Assembly (NCBI GenBank): GCA_014529385.2
Contig: CM043965.1
Location: 13,596,412-13,660,411 of the forward strand
DNA length: 64,000 nucleotides
Origin: Adiantum capillus-veneris
Taxonomy: Eukaryota; Streptophyta; Polypodiopsida; Polypodiales; Pteridaceae
Reading direction: 5' to 3'
In this document: piece by piece, positions 35,002 to 46,451 of the stretch
How the letters are laid out: the number at the start of each line of letters is the position of its first letter
Numbering within the stretch: position 1 is the stretch's first letter
Notes under the pieces: generated by a model
What the model was told of the DNA's origin: nothing
The model's input: the letters and a program-made list of their open reading frames with translations, nothing else
The model's database searches: none
Translations under genes and position numbers: made by a program

Positions 35002-35373
35002 ATGTCTCCGTGCGTGGAGCCTGGCACTATCGTACATTTGCGAGAGCTCCACTCCGCCAGTCCCTTGTTTCGAACTTCCGACTCCTTCCGTGTCATGGGA
35101 AGGTTGTTAAGCTATGACATTGAAACAGGAATGGCTGTGATTTGCGAGGAGGATGGTACCAGCTTGCAAGTGGCCACGCAACATCTCCGTGACCTACTCT
35201 TAAGAACTGGGTCTCTATTTCAATTCATTGGAGAGCTGAAGTCACCTCCTCATCAAGAGTTGTTTCTCCAGGCAAGAGTTGGCCGGAATGTAGATGGTAT
35301 AGATGTGAAGCTTTACAACAGAGCTTTGGAGTTACGGCGCCAATTTGAAGCGAAGTTTAAACGGGATATGTAG
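35002..35373 (+). CDS. TEN1: TEN1, CST telomere-maintenance complex subunit
   Basis: A 123-residue single-exon protein. TEN1 is the small OB-fold subunit of the CTC1-STN1-TEN1 complex, which binds single-stranded telomeric DNA, protects chromosome ends and helps lagging-strand fill-in. Residues 8-60 carry GTIVHLRELHSASPLF, FRVMGRLLSYDIETGMAVI and GTSLQVATQHLRDL. Residues 70-115 carry GSLFQFIGEL and LQARVGRNVDGIDVKLY, a highly characteristic plant TEN1 ending, then RRQFEAKF. Length fits the family (about 120-130). An in-frame TAG at 34969 and no ATG between it and 35002 fix the start. CATATAAG near 34949 could be a TATA box. It is the only convincing host gene here, wedged between repeats. Recognition is by motif memory. 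Confidence 0.9.
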   Translation: MSPCVEPGTIVHLRELHSASPLFRTSDSFRVMGRLLSYDIETGMAVICEEDGTSLQVATQHLRDLLLRTGSLFQFIGELKSPPHQELFLQARVGRNVDGIDVKLYNRALELRRQFEAKFKRDM

Positions 35374-35816
35374 CTGTAGTTTCAGACTTCAGTATTGCTT
35401 GATTGAAGAGAAGGTTCAATTTTTGTAAGATGTTGTAATACAACTTGTCCTTGTAAGGTTGAGATTGTATTTAAAAATGGCTCTACAAATCATGCTTTGG
35501 TAGCTGTGTATTCTGATACTCATGATTTTCCGTCTTGCTCTTGCATTGCTGTGCGCTCTCGAACGCAAGGTTGTGGATAAAACTAAGAGTAATTGCATCA
35601 GCTATCTGGATTTTGGATTTTTTTTTTAAAAAAAAAAGAGAGAGAGAGAGAGATTATCTGTCCTCCCTCCTATGGAAGCCTGAAGGGCAAGCGAACGAGA
35701 TTCGCACTATCTGTGAAGGCTGGGGCTTCATTAAGAGAAAATCATTGGCGCTCTTCTAGGAGTCATTAAGAGCACTTTAGCGCATGCAACAATCGTCATC
35801 AACTATGCATTGAAAT

Positions 35817-35954
<138 letters not shown>

Positions 35955-35962
35955 ATTGTTTT

Positions 35963-36090
35963 GTCGTAGGAAACTATCCCAAGAGACCTTAAAGATCTAT
36001 CCGACGAGGAGAGTTGAACTCAAGACCTATTATTCAAGAGGGAAATAGCATAGCCAATCTACCACACTTGGGTGATAGAAAGGTTATACC
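35963..36090 (-). mobile_element. SINE-like tRNA-derived unit, copy 1
   Basis: On the minus strand it reads CCCAAGTGTGGTAGATTGGC (A-box-like) and, about 45 bp later, GAGTTCAACTC, which fits the B-box pattern GWTCRANNC. It then runs CTTTAAGGTCTCTTGGGAT into a long CT/GA tract. The spacing suits an internal RNA polymerase III promoter, as in tRNA-derived SINEs. A closely similar unit follows at 36172-36300. No target duplications were identified. Confidence 0.5.
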
Positions 36091-36102
36091 ATTTTCCTCT
36101 TT

Positions 36103-36111
36103 TTATTATCG

Positions 36112-36150
<39 letters not shown>
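36103..36150. repeat. Compound (CT)n(CA)n microsatellite
   Basis: CT run about 36111-36132, then CA run 36133-36150. It lies between the two SINE-like units. Confidence 0.9.
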
Positions 36151-36151
<1 letters not shown>

Positions 36152-36171
36152 CGAGAAGAAGATATTTTTAA

Positions 36172-36300
36172 CGTCGTAAGAAACTATCCCAAGAGACCTT
36201 AAAGATCTATCGGACGAGGAGTTGAACTCAAGACATGTTATTTCCACAGGGAAATGACATAGCCAATGTACCACACTTGGGTGATAAAAATGGTTATACC
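36172..36300 (-). mobile_element. SINE-like tRNA-derived unit, copy 2
   Basis: About 85-90% similar to copy 1 by eye, same orientation, about 209 bp apart. The minus strand has CCCAAGTGTGGTACATTGGC and GAGTTCAACTCCTCG. Its 3' side ends in the CA/CT microsatellite, while its 5' side abuts the GA tract at 36305. Confidence 0.5.
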
Positions 36301-36400
<100 letters not shown>

Positions 36401-36545
36401 GACGACATGTTACCGTTAAAAGACACGCTGCCATTGTCGATCATTGAAGCAATACCTTGCCATGCAGGCGAGCACACAAAACAAACATAATCTAGGTCAG
36501 ATGGCAACATAATTCAAAGAAGCACATGAATATGAACGCAAAAGC

Positions 36546-36548
<3 letters not shown>

Positions 36549-36628
<80 letters not shown>

Positions 36629-36629
36629 G
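36549..36629. repeat. Compound (AT)n(AG)n microsatellite
   Basis: AT repeat to about 36605, then AG repeat to 36629. Confidence 0.97.
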
Positions 36630-36639
36630 GTATGTGTGC

Positions 36640-37535
36640 TCACCACCTCACCAACGTGACCAAGACCCGTTGTTTCGCTCTTCACTACGGATGCTTCTCG
36701 GGCAAGCTTCCCTGACTCTTTGAGATCGTCAATCTCAAGAAGTGAACCTTACCAAGCAAACACACTTAGTCAACAAGCAAACCAACACTCAATGATCAGG
36801 GAAATTTGCCTATATTCTTTCTCACAACTCTATGTCATCACGCCATTTCGACACTTGAACAGACTCGAAATGCAACAAAACTTTAGAGGAGGTCTAGGAC
36901 ACCTAGGGGCATTATCCTACCAACTTTGGTTGCAATCCAACAAGGTATCAAAATCATGATCCATCATAAAAAAGGTCCTGAAAACTGCAAGAGATCAGTC
37001 CAGAAATGTGGCCCTATGGTCTAAGAACACTCTCCTATGTTCATAACGACTACTAAAAACAGCGATTTAAGCACTCAAATTTGAATATTAGGCTCACAGA
37101 TGCATAGTCGCGAACCACAACAAAACTGATAATGCTTATACTTAAATAAAAGAGCAAAGAGAGAGGAACACAATGCAAGTTTTTGAATTGAAATCGGATT
37201 ACCCAATCATTAGAAAAGTTGATTACAAGTTGGAGCAGCTTCGTAGCTTGAGCGTACGTACAACAAAGCTCTTTCTTCTCTAAAGATAAGCCTCCTTTCA
37301 CATTAAAGTTATTGACCTTTATACCTAGGGATTTTTAAATGGCCAATGGCGAGTTCACATAGAGTTTACAAATGTCATGACAACATTACAACTCAGGGAA
37401 CTAATTACTTGCTACTTTGGAATCAAGATTTACACAGAGTATCACTACACTAGCTCAAAAAACTAATAGAGTACAAATGTGGTGTCCGGCTACGTGTCTG
37501 GCCAAGTGGGCGCCCATTCGGTTTGTCTCGTAACA
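36640..37535 (-). repeat. 3' LTR of a gypsy-type element, family D copy 1
   Basis: The right edge on the minus strand is TGTTACGAGACAAACC, directly after the polypurine tract AGGAAGGGAAGAA (37536-37548). The interior aligns loosely with 55391-56360: GTCGCGAACCACAACA, GAGCAAAGAGAGAGGAACACAATG and GATTACAAGTTG recur in order. It contains the stem GAGATCGTCAATCTC (36722-36736) and a degenerate AAATCATGATCCAT palindrome (36949). The left end is uncertain. Confidence 0.65.
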
Positions 37536-37546
37536 TTCTTCCCTTC

Positions 37547-37949
37547 CTAAATTGTATTGTCCCTTGACAAGACCTTGTGCAGTCTTGTCATAGGGCTGTC
37601 TTCAGCTTTGTCTTCAAGGTTGGCCTTCAGCTTGAGAAGTGCTTTGTCATTGGATGACGCTCCCCCCTTCCTAGAGAGATTCATAGATTTCGTGAAGAGT
37701 TCTTTTGATGTTTCTGTCTTTGTCATTGGCTTGTAATACTTCACTAGCTTCAGCACTATGGAACTCCTTATGTTTTGTTGTTGAGAGCTTTTTTGCTGAA
37801 GTTATCATTGTTTTTCGTTGTCTTTGTATGACATTCTTTGTATTTCCATTGATCATTGAATCTTTGTCTTCAAGGTTGGTCTTTATCTTCGGAAGATCTT
37901 TGGTGTTGAGATGACACTCCCCTATCCTTGAGTCATTCATATCTGCCAT
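37547..37949 (-). pseudogene. Tail of a gypsy-type Pol with repeated 'NLEDK' motif
   Basis: Minus-strand frames end at the polypurine tract. They contain LPKIKTNLEDKDSM and, about 80 residues later, ALLKLKANLEDKAEDS, so a segment is duplicated. 'NLEDKV...GS(N/D)D' is common just after the chromodomain at the end of chromovirus integrases. That comparison is tentative. The upstream part of the frame is separated by the solo LTR at 38234. RT or integrase domains are not present. Confidence 0.35.
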
Positions 37950-38233
37950 GTTGTTGGTACGTGACTTGATCTTTGATTATCAAGACAACTTTTCTTCTCA
38001 TTGCGCAGTCTTCTCTTTGTTGCCAGTCTTAACCACCATGAAGAGGGATTTTCAAGTTTTTGAGTTTCTTTGTGGCATGGAATTTATAATGGGTATGCTT
38101 TCCATGTCCACCGTAATTTGAGTTGTCTGCAATAGGTCACCAATGTTGAAGCACTGTGTGAGCTACTTTCGATTGTTGTTGTTGACTCTCTTGCGGAATT
38201 TGTCATTGCTTGTTGTTGTAGGCCATTCTTTGA

Positions 38234-38313
38234 TGTTAGGAAATATGACATAGCTAAGTAGATAATTGAGTACTTTACTTAATGGAGAGAGATAATTTTT
38301 ACACAAGAGAGAT

Positions 38314-38393
<80 letters not shown>

Positions 38394-38986
38394 ACATGAT
38401 ATACGTGGTTCACCCAATGTGGGCTATGTCCACGGGAAAGCAACCGCTCAATGGCTTTAGTACTTCAAAACAAGAAGTAGATTACAAAGGGATTATACCC
38501 TTTTGGAGCTCCCGCCTTGCTTCACTCTCACTACCTCACATCAACTTCACAATGCACCACAATGCTTCACAATCCACTTTTGTGTGTAGAAGAGGTCTCC
38601 TTTTATAGGCCAAAAGGGCCCATGAGAGGCAGCCGTGTGTAGCCACCCTTGTGTAGACAAGTCCAAATTGGACCCTCCAATCTGCCCATGTGTGGTTGCC
38701 TGAGAAGACAAGTCCGCCTTTGAAATCGGCCACCGGCCATTGACTTTTAACCATTGACCACCGGCCAAGCGGCCAAATGACTGGCCGTTTTTCGACCACT
38801 TTTCGGCTGCCATCCAGCTCCGGCGAAGCAAGTCTCAAGCTTTGCTCGAGACTGGCCGTGAAAATTTTGGTCTCTGGCGAGTGATTTTTCTTCACACAGG
38901 ATGGCTTCTCCTCATAATGGGGGCCTTACAAATGTGCGTTTTTACACAAAAAATTACAAGGGGTAAATCAGGCTCCATACTTAACA
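38234..38986 (-). mobile_element. Solo LTR of the copia C2 family
   Basis: 753 bp, running TGTTAGGAAATA to TCCATACTTAACA on the plus strand. It is the reverse complement of the C2 LTR from end to end. It is flanked by TTTGA on both sides (38229-38233, 38987-38991), a perfect 5-bp target duplication. With no interior it is a solo LTR, made by recombination between the two LTRs of a full element. A 74-bp GA tract (38316-38390) has expanded where C2's LTRs have only a short CT run. Confidence 0.95.
38316..38390. repeat. (GA)n microsatellite inside solo LTR
   Basis: About 74 bp GA. The homologous position in the C2 LTRs (about 46350-46370 and 52370-52385) has under 20 bp. Confidence 0.95.
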
Positions 38987-38991
38987 TTTGA

Positions 38992-40054
38992 CTTGCCATT
39001 GTTGATGGAGCTTTATTGTCAACCTTGGAGATAAAAGATTCTCTTGATAAGCATATGGAGACCTGCAGTTTTTGCTCCAAGTCATTGTTGATTGATTTGG
39101 GTAGTCATTTTCTTATTGTTGATGTAGAAGGAATATATACAAGAAGTCGATGATGAGAGTTTCTAGATTAGGGTCTGAAAACCGGGATGACCAAAGGGAA
39201 AAAAACCAATGGGAAAAAAGTGCCTTAGGTATACGCTTTTATTGGAGATGAGCATTTGGACCTGAAGTATCTGTCATGCAAGGTGAGTGCTTGGGAGAAA
39301 CAAAGGAAGAGTGTCTAATGCAAGTGCCAATTATGGGACACTCTATATGCATATGAAAATTTGTCGAACAAAAGCATGCAGTCTGGAAGATGGAGTTGAT
39401 GGGTGCTTCAAGGAACAAATGTAGCACATGTGACATCAAAGGACGTCTCAATAGCTTCCACGTTTTTCCAAGAAGGGTTTTTGATGTAGAAGCTTGTCCA
39501 CTCGTCCTAACTCACTGTGCTGGACTTCCTCCTTCACTTACCACTATACTACAACGACTTCGACTCTTATGCCCACCTATACCAGCATGAGCGACACAAC
39601 ATAAACATGCTCAAATCTTCTAGCTTGAGCAGTACCTAGAATAGCTAAGAAACATAGGCCACAAAGAATATTACATGAAGGTTTGGGACTAACACCTTGC
39701 TCATTTAGTGGCTTAGCTACCCGACTTTGACTTTTATGCCATGTATGTTTAACGGCAACTTGGAAATACCTGTTCAAGGCCAGAAATCCACCAATTCCAT
39801 AAGTTCTAGAAATTTAGGCCTCTTCCATTGTGTTGGTCATTGGATGCCACCATTTTGTCGAGTAGGTTGGCAAATTTTGGCTCCTATTGACTCTACTTGT
39901 TGTAGGTTCACACTGCTTTATGAAACAAGTCCTTCAGCTGTTGTAGAGACTTATGGAGCATTTGCTTTATCTCCCATGAGAAGCGTTTGAATCTTTATGT
40001 GGGTTCTTTGTGATTGAGTTTCCACTAGCGATTTTGGAACCCATCTTGTTTTTG
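38992..40054. other. Repeat-derived sequence, no gene supported
   Basis: Left flank of G2 and right flank of the solo LTR. Short frames on both strands lack recognisable content. It may be the interior of the same old element as 37547-38233. Confidence 0.4.
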
Positions 40055-40059
40055 GTCCT

Positions 40060-40590
40060 TGAAATTGGACCTGATCTTTTTAGATAGCTGAATCCAGTGT
40101 TAGAATTACAGCTACTGGTGATTCATTAGTTCAATCAGTAGAACTGGAGGAGAAGATAGAAACTGGACTGGAACAGTTACATGAACTGAAATACATTTGC
40201 TGAGGAGAGAGACAGACTGAATGACTGGAATTAGTGTTCAGATTCAAATTCAGATTCAGAGTTCAGAAAGAATGGATACAAAGTATATCTGACTAAAGCA
40301 CACTCGACTATTGTATTAGGGATTCCAAAGTAAGATTACAAATGAGGATAATGTAGCTTGGGAACAACTTTAGGACTATAACCCCACAACTAAGAGTAAG
40401 AAGTCAAAAGATAAACAACCCAAAAGTACAACCAACCCAATTACAATGTAATGGGTCCTATTTATTGCCCCTTGAAGTTACTGTGGTAACCGCCATGGTA
40501 ATTACTAACTGGTCAGCTGCTCGGCTTTCAGGAGCCGATTCCCACCTAGTGAGACTACCTCCACCAGTGAGACTGCCTCCGCCATCTACA
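40060..40590 (-). repeat. G2 3' LTR
   Basis: 531 bp. The TATA position reads CAATAAATAG (minus, 40459-40468), so the box is lost here though present in the other LTR. It has an extra short duplication GTGAGACTRCCTCC (40548-40578) and a duplicated ATTCAGATTC stretch (40243-40262) relative to the 5' LTR. Confidence 0.95.
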
Positions 40591-40649
40591 TCCTTCCCTC
40601 CTTTCTTGAATTTTGGTAAGACTCCAAATTTTTTGAAAAAATCCACCAT

Positions 40650-42762
40650 CTGATCCTTCTAAAAATATACCTTTATGCCATATTTCATGCTTGTTGAGTG
40701 CTTGACACCCCTATAATTGTAATTCCAAGGGTGTCCAGCCAAAGAGATACCAACACCTGACTGAGAAAATCCACTGTCTGATTCTGAGAACGGCTTGAAA
40801 ATTCCTCCATCGAATTCTGAGATAGAACTACCTAGTATCCTTCCAGTAAACCCGCTTCCTTCTGCCCTTAGGTCTTGATGGTGTCTCAGAAGTCCCAGTG
40901 CCAGCATTGCCCTTCTCAATGAGTCTGTAAATGGCCTCTTGCTCAAGCTGATCCCACCTCTCTGTGGTCATTTTGACTTCATAAGGTATGAGGGGATGAT
41001 AAGTTTTGGTGTCAGGATCATAGAGCGTGCATCTGCATTTTGTTAGACGAGTCCTGGCCAATTTGTGACAATGCAAAGCTGTGTGGATCCATCCTTCTAG
41101 AAGAGGCTCATTTGTTTTGATCCTAGCTTCAAAGAGAATCTCAGCCATCTCTCTGTACTGTGGTCCTAGGCCTGGTTTAGCCGTAATGTCCTTTTCAAAA
41201 ACTTTAGAGGACTCAACAGTGAGTTGCAGTAGCTGGTTTGTGATCTTAGTGAGACCTCTAATCTGGATTTTCCATTGTCCCATACACAACTTGATCCTCT
41301 GTACCTCATCTCTTAATTCCAATCCTGAAGATCATCAGTAATCTTAAGTATGTGAGCCGATCCACTGGTTCTATATGTTGAGGATATAGTGCTGGAAAAA
41401 ACCTCGGTAGCTCCGCTTCTCTTGCTGGTAAAGCATATAGGAGCACTGGGGAATCAGGTACAAACTCTAGAAAATTAAGGACAGCCTGGTTCTCCTACTG
41501 CATTATCTTTCTGGTAACTTTAACCAGTTGAAATAATCTGCGGAGAGCAGTTTCCTGTTCTCCTACTGTCATTTGAGTTCGAGGTCCCTTGCTGGTGGTA
41601 GTTTGAGCTTCAAGAATAGCTCGCACCCTCTGATCCAGAACTCCCCTAGCAATCTGCATTTGCACCAAGACCTCTTTTAATTGACTTCTGACATCTTTCA
41701 TACATTTATATGTCAGCTTATTCCCTAACAAGAGCTCTAATTCCATGGCTAGGGAATGACAATCTGCAATAGAATGCCATTGCCAATGTGGATTAGCTAC
41801 TTTCTCGTCAGCAGTTAGTATCCATTTACGCACTCTCTCTAGCAGTTGTATTGTACTAGGATGCTCAGGCAATTGGCACACCTCCTAATCATGGAAAACA
41901 ACTGATTTTCAATGTTGAACCATTTCCCTGGTGCCGACATATAGCCACTGAAATTTCTCCAGATCAGTGATAAGATCATCATCCTCCAGATACATCCTGG
42001 TTATAGGATCCTGCTGATGTTGTAATCTCTTGTTCAGTGTGATGAGCTGTAATGAATGTTGCTCATCACCTGTTAGAATCTCAGTCACAAATTTTCCTTT
42101 CCCTTTATCATCCATACTGTGCTGTGACTGGTGTACTCGTGAATTTCCAGTGTTGCTGGGTTGTTGATCTCCCACCTGCTGGTCACCCGACTGCAGACCT
42201 TCACCCGACCAGATCCTGAAGGTGGAGATGGAGGAGAGTCATCATCATCATGCCCTTCTTCTGATTCATCCTCATTCTCTTCTTCTTCAGCTTCTGCCTT
42301 ATCATCATCTTTCTCAAGGTTGTTCTGCTATTCAATATAATCAAGGATAGCTTGATTTGCCAAAGCATTGTTATATTCAGAGAGTTTGTCTTGCAAGTCA
42401 CTCTGCATTGTCTCCATGAGAGTACTCAAATTATCCATATTAAACACAACATTCCCCTCTGGACTTAATATCTCAGCCAGATTATTATAGATGTATCTTT
42501 CTGTTAATGTGGCTTTCAGAGTAGTGTGGGTAGTCAACAATGAGTTAAAATCAACTCGCTTCATTCTCAGTAGAGTTGCGAATCTGTCCGCCGCTGCAGC
42601 CCTTTTAGCTTCTGCCTTTTCTTCCCTCAAGGTTCGGATCTGGAATTTCCTGGTCTTCAGTTTCCAGACCATCAATACCCCTTTCTCGAAAAGCTTCCCT
42701 GGCTTTTGAATAATAGAGCTTGATTTTAGCTCCATTATATACCCCTGGCAGCAGTAATCCAA
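40650..42762 (-). pseudogene. G2 extra 3' ORF between integrase and LTR
   Basis: About 700 codons of minus-strand coding-like sequence downstream of the integrase, in several frames. 42762-42328 is an Ala/Glu/Lys-rich helix (REEKAEAKRAAAADRFATLLRMK). Next come an acidic run (about 42330-42230) and 42175-41909 with DDLITDLEKFQWLYVGTR. 41881-41495 has RVRKWILTADEKVANPHWQW and a long helix. 41322-40828 has RGLTKITNQLLQLTVESSKVF and WIHTALHCHKLARTRLTKCRC. No transmembrane segment or signal peptide is visible, so it is not an obvious envelope gene. The function is unknown. Confidence 0.6.
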
Positions 42763-43825
42763 ACAAATCTTTTAGCCTTACCGTGCCATTGGAGAAAACC
42801 CAATCAACTTCAAATGGTCCTCCCCAGGCTATTTTTAAGTTCGGTTTCTTAGGGCCTATTTTTGATTGATACAAGAGAACTAGATTGCCTTTTTGAAACT
42901 CCCTGACCTTAATTCATCTGTCATGCCAGTGTTTTCTTCTTTGCTGAACAATTTCTTGTTCCAGCATAGCCCTCTGTCTCAGCTCATCTAGCTGTGTTAG
43001 CTCCTCCAGTCTCTTTTCCAGATTGTGATTAAAATCCAAACCATGCTCTACTGCCATCTTGAGACTGGGTATGACAAATTCCATTGGTACAACAGCTTCA
43101 GTGCCATACACCATTCTAAATGGTGTTAACCCCATAGTGACCTTATAAGCTGTCCTATATGCCCATAGAGCAGTTTGAAGTTTCAAGTCTCACTGCTCTG
43201 GCTTTTTCTACACAATCTTGGTAAGGATAGTCTTGACAGTCTTGTTACTGCTTTCACCTTTCCCATTGCATCTAGGATAATATGGTGTTGATTTTTGATG
43301 CTTGACTGAAAGCATATCCATGAGAATATACATAGTGTCATTTATAAAGTGTGTACCTTGGTCCGACACAATCTCCATAGGACATCCGTATTGGTAGACA
43401 ATATTCTCAAATAAGAACCTAGCCATGGATTTTGTTGTGTTGTCGGGAAGAGCATTAGCTTCGACCCACTTGGTCACATAACAGGTATCAATTAATATAT
43501 ATCTATTCTTCCTTGGAGTGATCTTTTTGAATGGACCCATAAAATCCAGACCCCATTTCATGAAAACACCTAGTGGCTGGACTGGTGTTAAAGGACTCAT
43601 ATCTGCTGCTGTGGGTCTGCCCATTCTTTGGCATATATCACATGTTTTACAAAAGCTTTTGACATCAAATATTAAAGTCTGCCACCACAAACCAGCCTGC
43701 AAAATCTTCTTGAAAGTAATATCAATAAAAAAATGTCCACCAGATTCCCCATTATGTGCCTTTGCAATAACTTGCATTCTACCCTCCATAGGCACACATC
43801 GGCGAAGAATCCCATCGACACCCAT
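42605..43825 (-). pseudogene. G2 integrase
   Basis: The N-terminal zinc-binding part (GHFFIDITFKKILQAGLWW, then CKTCDICQRMG) precedes the core: GLDFMGPF, YILIDTCYVTKWVEA (Asp), EIVSDQGTHFIND (Asp) and CNGKGESSNKTV (Glu). All three catalytic residues are kept. A frame break near 43200 separates LQTALWAYRTAYKVTMGLTPF and VYGTEAVVPMEF, the typical gypsy linker. The C-terminal GPFEVDWVFSNGTVRLKD fits the integrase GPF/Y module (42874-42605). Confidence 0.9.
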
Positions 43826-44409
43826 CTGTAGAGTGAGCTGCCAATGATAGTGAACTTTAGACTTTTAATAACCAGAGCCTTCTTCTGATTCTGAGTCCAG
43901 TCATCTGGGAACCCACCCTTAGACAGGAACTGATATACTTCATACAATTCTGGATCAATTGATTCTGCCACTTCTAGCTGAAATAGTTCTGCATCTACTG
44001 GCTTGTCTCTTAAGGACTCCTTAGAGTAGCCCTCCGTACTCCTAGACAAGAAATCAACACCACAATGGTTTTTGCCAGGTTTATGTAAAATACAAAATTC
44101 AAATTCCATAAGGAACATCATCCACCGTATCAGCCTGCCTTGAATAATGACTTTATTAATAAAAAATAATAAGGCTTGATGATTCACATAGAAATGAAAC
44201 AGCTTGCCCAACAAATAATGTCTGAATTTAGTAGCATTGAAAACCATCCCTAAGGCTACTCTTTCAGTAGTTGTATATCCTTGTTTAGCTTGACTAAATG
44301 AGTGACTGGTAAAGTATACTGGATAATCAGTTCTTTCTTCTGGCTGAGCTAGTATTGCTCCCATCGCCATCCCAAAGCATCCACATGTACATGAAAAATG
44401 ACATCCCAA
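43672..44409 (-). pseudogene. G2 RNase H
   Basis: Removes template RNA during cDNA synthesis. Motifs: GMAMGAILAQ, YPVYFTSHSFSQAKQGYTTTERVALGMVF, HYLLGKLFHFYVNHQALLFFIN (the expected TDH reads VNH, so one acidic residue is lost) and KPGKNHCGVDFLSR. It shares an edge with RT in another frame near 44380. Confidence 0.85.
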
Positions 44410-45530
44410 TTTGGTTGTCGAAGAACCGATTTACTGATGACGACATTCTTTAATTTTTGAAAACTTTCTTCACATTCAGCAGTCCAACTGAACTTGCTGG
44501 TTTTCTTTGTAAGTTCATACAATGGTAATGCTTGGGAAGCAAACTTCTGCACAAATCTTCTGTAAAAATTAATATATCCCAGGAAAGAACTTAATCCTGA
44601 TGCATTTCTAGGCGCCTTGGCCTGTTGAACGCACTGGATCTTGTCATTGGCCATTTCTATTCCATTTCTGGACACCACATGTCCCAATAGCTGTCCCTTC
44701 CAAACTAAGAAAACAGATTTGAATGGATTCAGACAAATCCGCTTTTCCTGATAGCGCTTAAAAACCATCTCCAAAAATAGTAAATGCTTTTCCTCTATTG
44801 AATATACAGTGAAGTCATCCATGAATATGGCGAGAAACCGATGAAGAAATTCACTGAATATTTCCATCATACATCGTTGAAAAGTGGCCGATGCATTGCA
44901 AGGGCCAAATGGCATTACTAGATACATAAATGCTCCCCACTCCGTAATAAAAGTGGTCTTGCCCCGATCCTAAGGAGCAATCTGTAACTGGTTATAGCCA
45001 CTATAACCATCCATAAAGCTATACATCTCATAACCTGCAATTTCATCAAGTAACATATCTGTGAAGGGTAATGGAAATGGATCCTTGATGGTTTGAGAAT
45101 TCAATTTCCTATAATCTACACATACTCTCAGCTTCCCATTCTTCTTAGGCACAACCACAATAGGAAACAACCAATCACTACTGGCTACTTCAGTAATGAA
45201 CCCAACTTTTAGAAGGTTGTTAATCTCTTCCTTGACCTTCTTAGCATAATTTGGATTCATTCGATAGTGCTGCAGTCATACTGGTCTGGCATCTGGTTTC
45301 AGTGGTATTCGATGTTGACAGACCTATGGATCCACTCCTTTGAGATCAGTATGTTTCCATGCGAACACATCTTTATAGTGCTGGAATATATGTCGTGCCT
45401 TCTCTTTCATTGTAGGATTCATATGTTTATTGACCTCGATCAATCTAGGGTTTTCCTCAGACCCCAAATTCCATTCCTCTATCTCCTAATCATCTGGAAG
45501 TAACCAGTTAGGCTCTCCACCCTTTCTCTT
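44349..45530 (-). pseudogene. G2 reverse transcriptase
   Basis: 45260-44970 has VVVPKKNGKLRVCVDYRKLN, LPFTDMLLDEIAG and YSFMDGYSGYNQL. After an in-frame TAG near 44970 comes MYLVMPFGPCNASATFQRCM, then LAIFMDDFTVYS with FMDD in place of the usual YMDD. Next are GHVVSRNGIEMANDKI and LGYINFYRRFVQKFA. Upstream stops at about 45330 (TAG where Gln is expected) and 45285 (TGA where Arg is expected) fit C-to-T change. Confidence 0.9.
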
Positions 45531-45673
45531 GGTTGACTCCTCAACGTAATCCCAAGACAATCCTTTGAGCTCTAAATTACTATTCTGATTTTCAGTGGCT
45601 CCTCCAGAGTGTGCCTGCTTTGCTAGTGTGCTGAAATCGATTGGTTCTTCTGGCCTTCCAGTTAGCCAAACTG

Positions 45674-46441
45674 TGTTAAGTATGGAGCCTGATTTACCCT
45701 TGTAATTTTCTGTGGTAAAAGCGCACATTTGTAAGGCCCCCATTATGAGGAGAAGCCATCGTGCGTGAAGGAAAATCACTCATCGGAAACCAAAATTCTC
45801 ACGGACAAGAATCAGGGGCAACTTTAGGGGCCCCCGAGACTTTTTTTTTCCTCGTCGGAATATTCCTTTTCGCCGAAATATTATGGCCAGACGGTGACCG
45901 GAAAGTGGTCGGAAACAACCGTCGGTTGGCCGGTAGTCAATGGCCGGTAGCTGGTGGCCGGTAGTCAATGACTGGTGGCCGGTGGTCGGAAGTCAATGGC
46001 CGGTGGCCGAATTCAAAAGTGGACTTGTCTTCTCAAGGACGACCACACATGGGCGGATTGGAGGGTCCGATTTGGACTTATCTACACAAGGGCGGCTACA
46101 CATGGCTGCCTCTCATGAGAGAGGGCAGCCCTTTTGGCCTATAAAAGGAGGCCATTTCTACACACATTTAATAGTGTGAAGTTGATGCAACAAGGTGAGT
46201 GTGAGGTGGTGAGAGTGAAGCAAGGCGGGAGCTCCATTAAGGGTATAATCCCTTGTAAACTACTTCTTGTTTTGAAGTACTAAATCCATTGAGTGGCTGC
46301 TTTCCCGTGGACGTAGCCCACATTGGGTGAACCACGTATATCGTGTGTACTCTCTCTCTCTCTCTCTACTCTATAATCTCGTGTATGTAAATCTGTCTCT
46401 CTCCATTAAGTAATCTACTTAATTATCTATTTAGCTACGTC
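45674..46441 (+). repeat. C2 5' LTR (3' end deleted)
   Basis: Starts TGTTAAGTATGG. TATAAAAG is at 46140-46147. A GGCCGGTGG/GTCAATG minisatellite-like block (about 45930-46010) has more units than the 3' LTR. The last 13 bases present in the 3' LTR and in the solo LTR (TTATTTCCTAACA) are missing: ACGTC runs straight into GTATCAGAGC. Confidence 0.93.
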
Positions 46442-46451
46442 GTATCAGAGC
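46442..46451 (+). other. C2 primer-binding site
   Basis: GTATCAGAGC matches the initiator methionine tRNA complement minus its first two bases, which were lost with the LTR end. Confidence 0.85.

Noticed and set aside
35963-36300. Functional tRNA genes
   Set aside because: Only A- and B-box-like motifs are present. No cloverleaf with paired acceptor and anticodon stems could be formed by hand.
40650-42762. Envelope gene (endogenous retrovirus-like)
   Set aside because: No signal peptide, membrane anchor or fusion-peptide-like segment seen. Residues are charged and helical.
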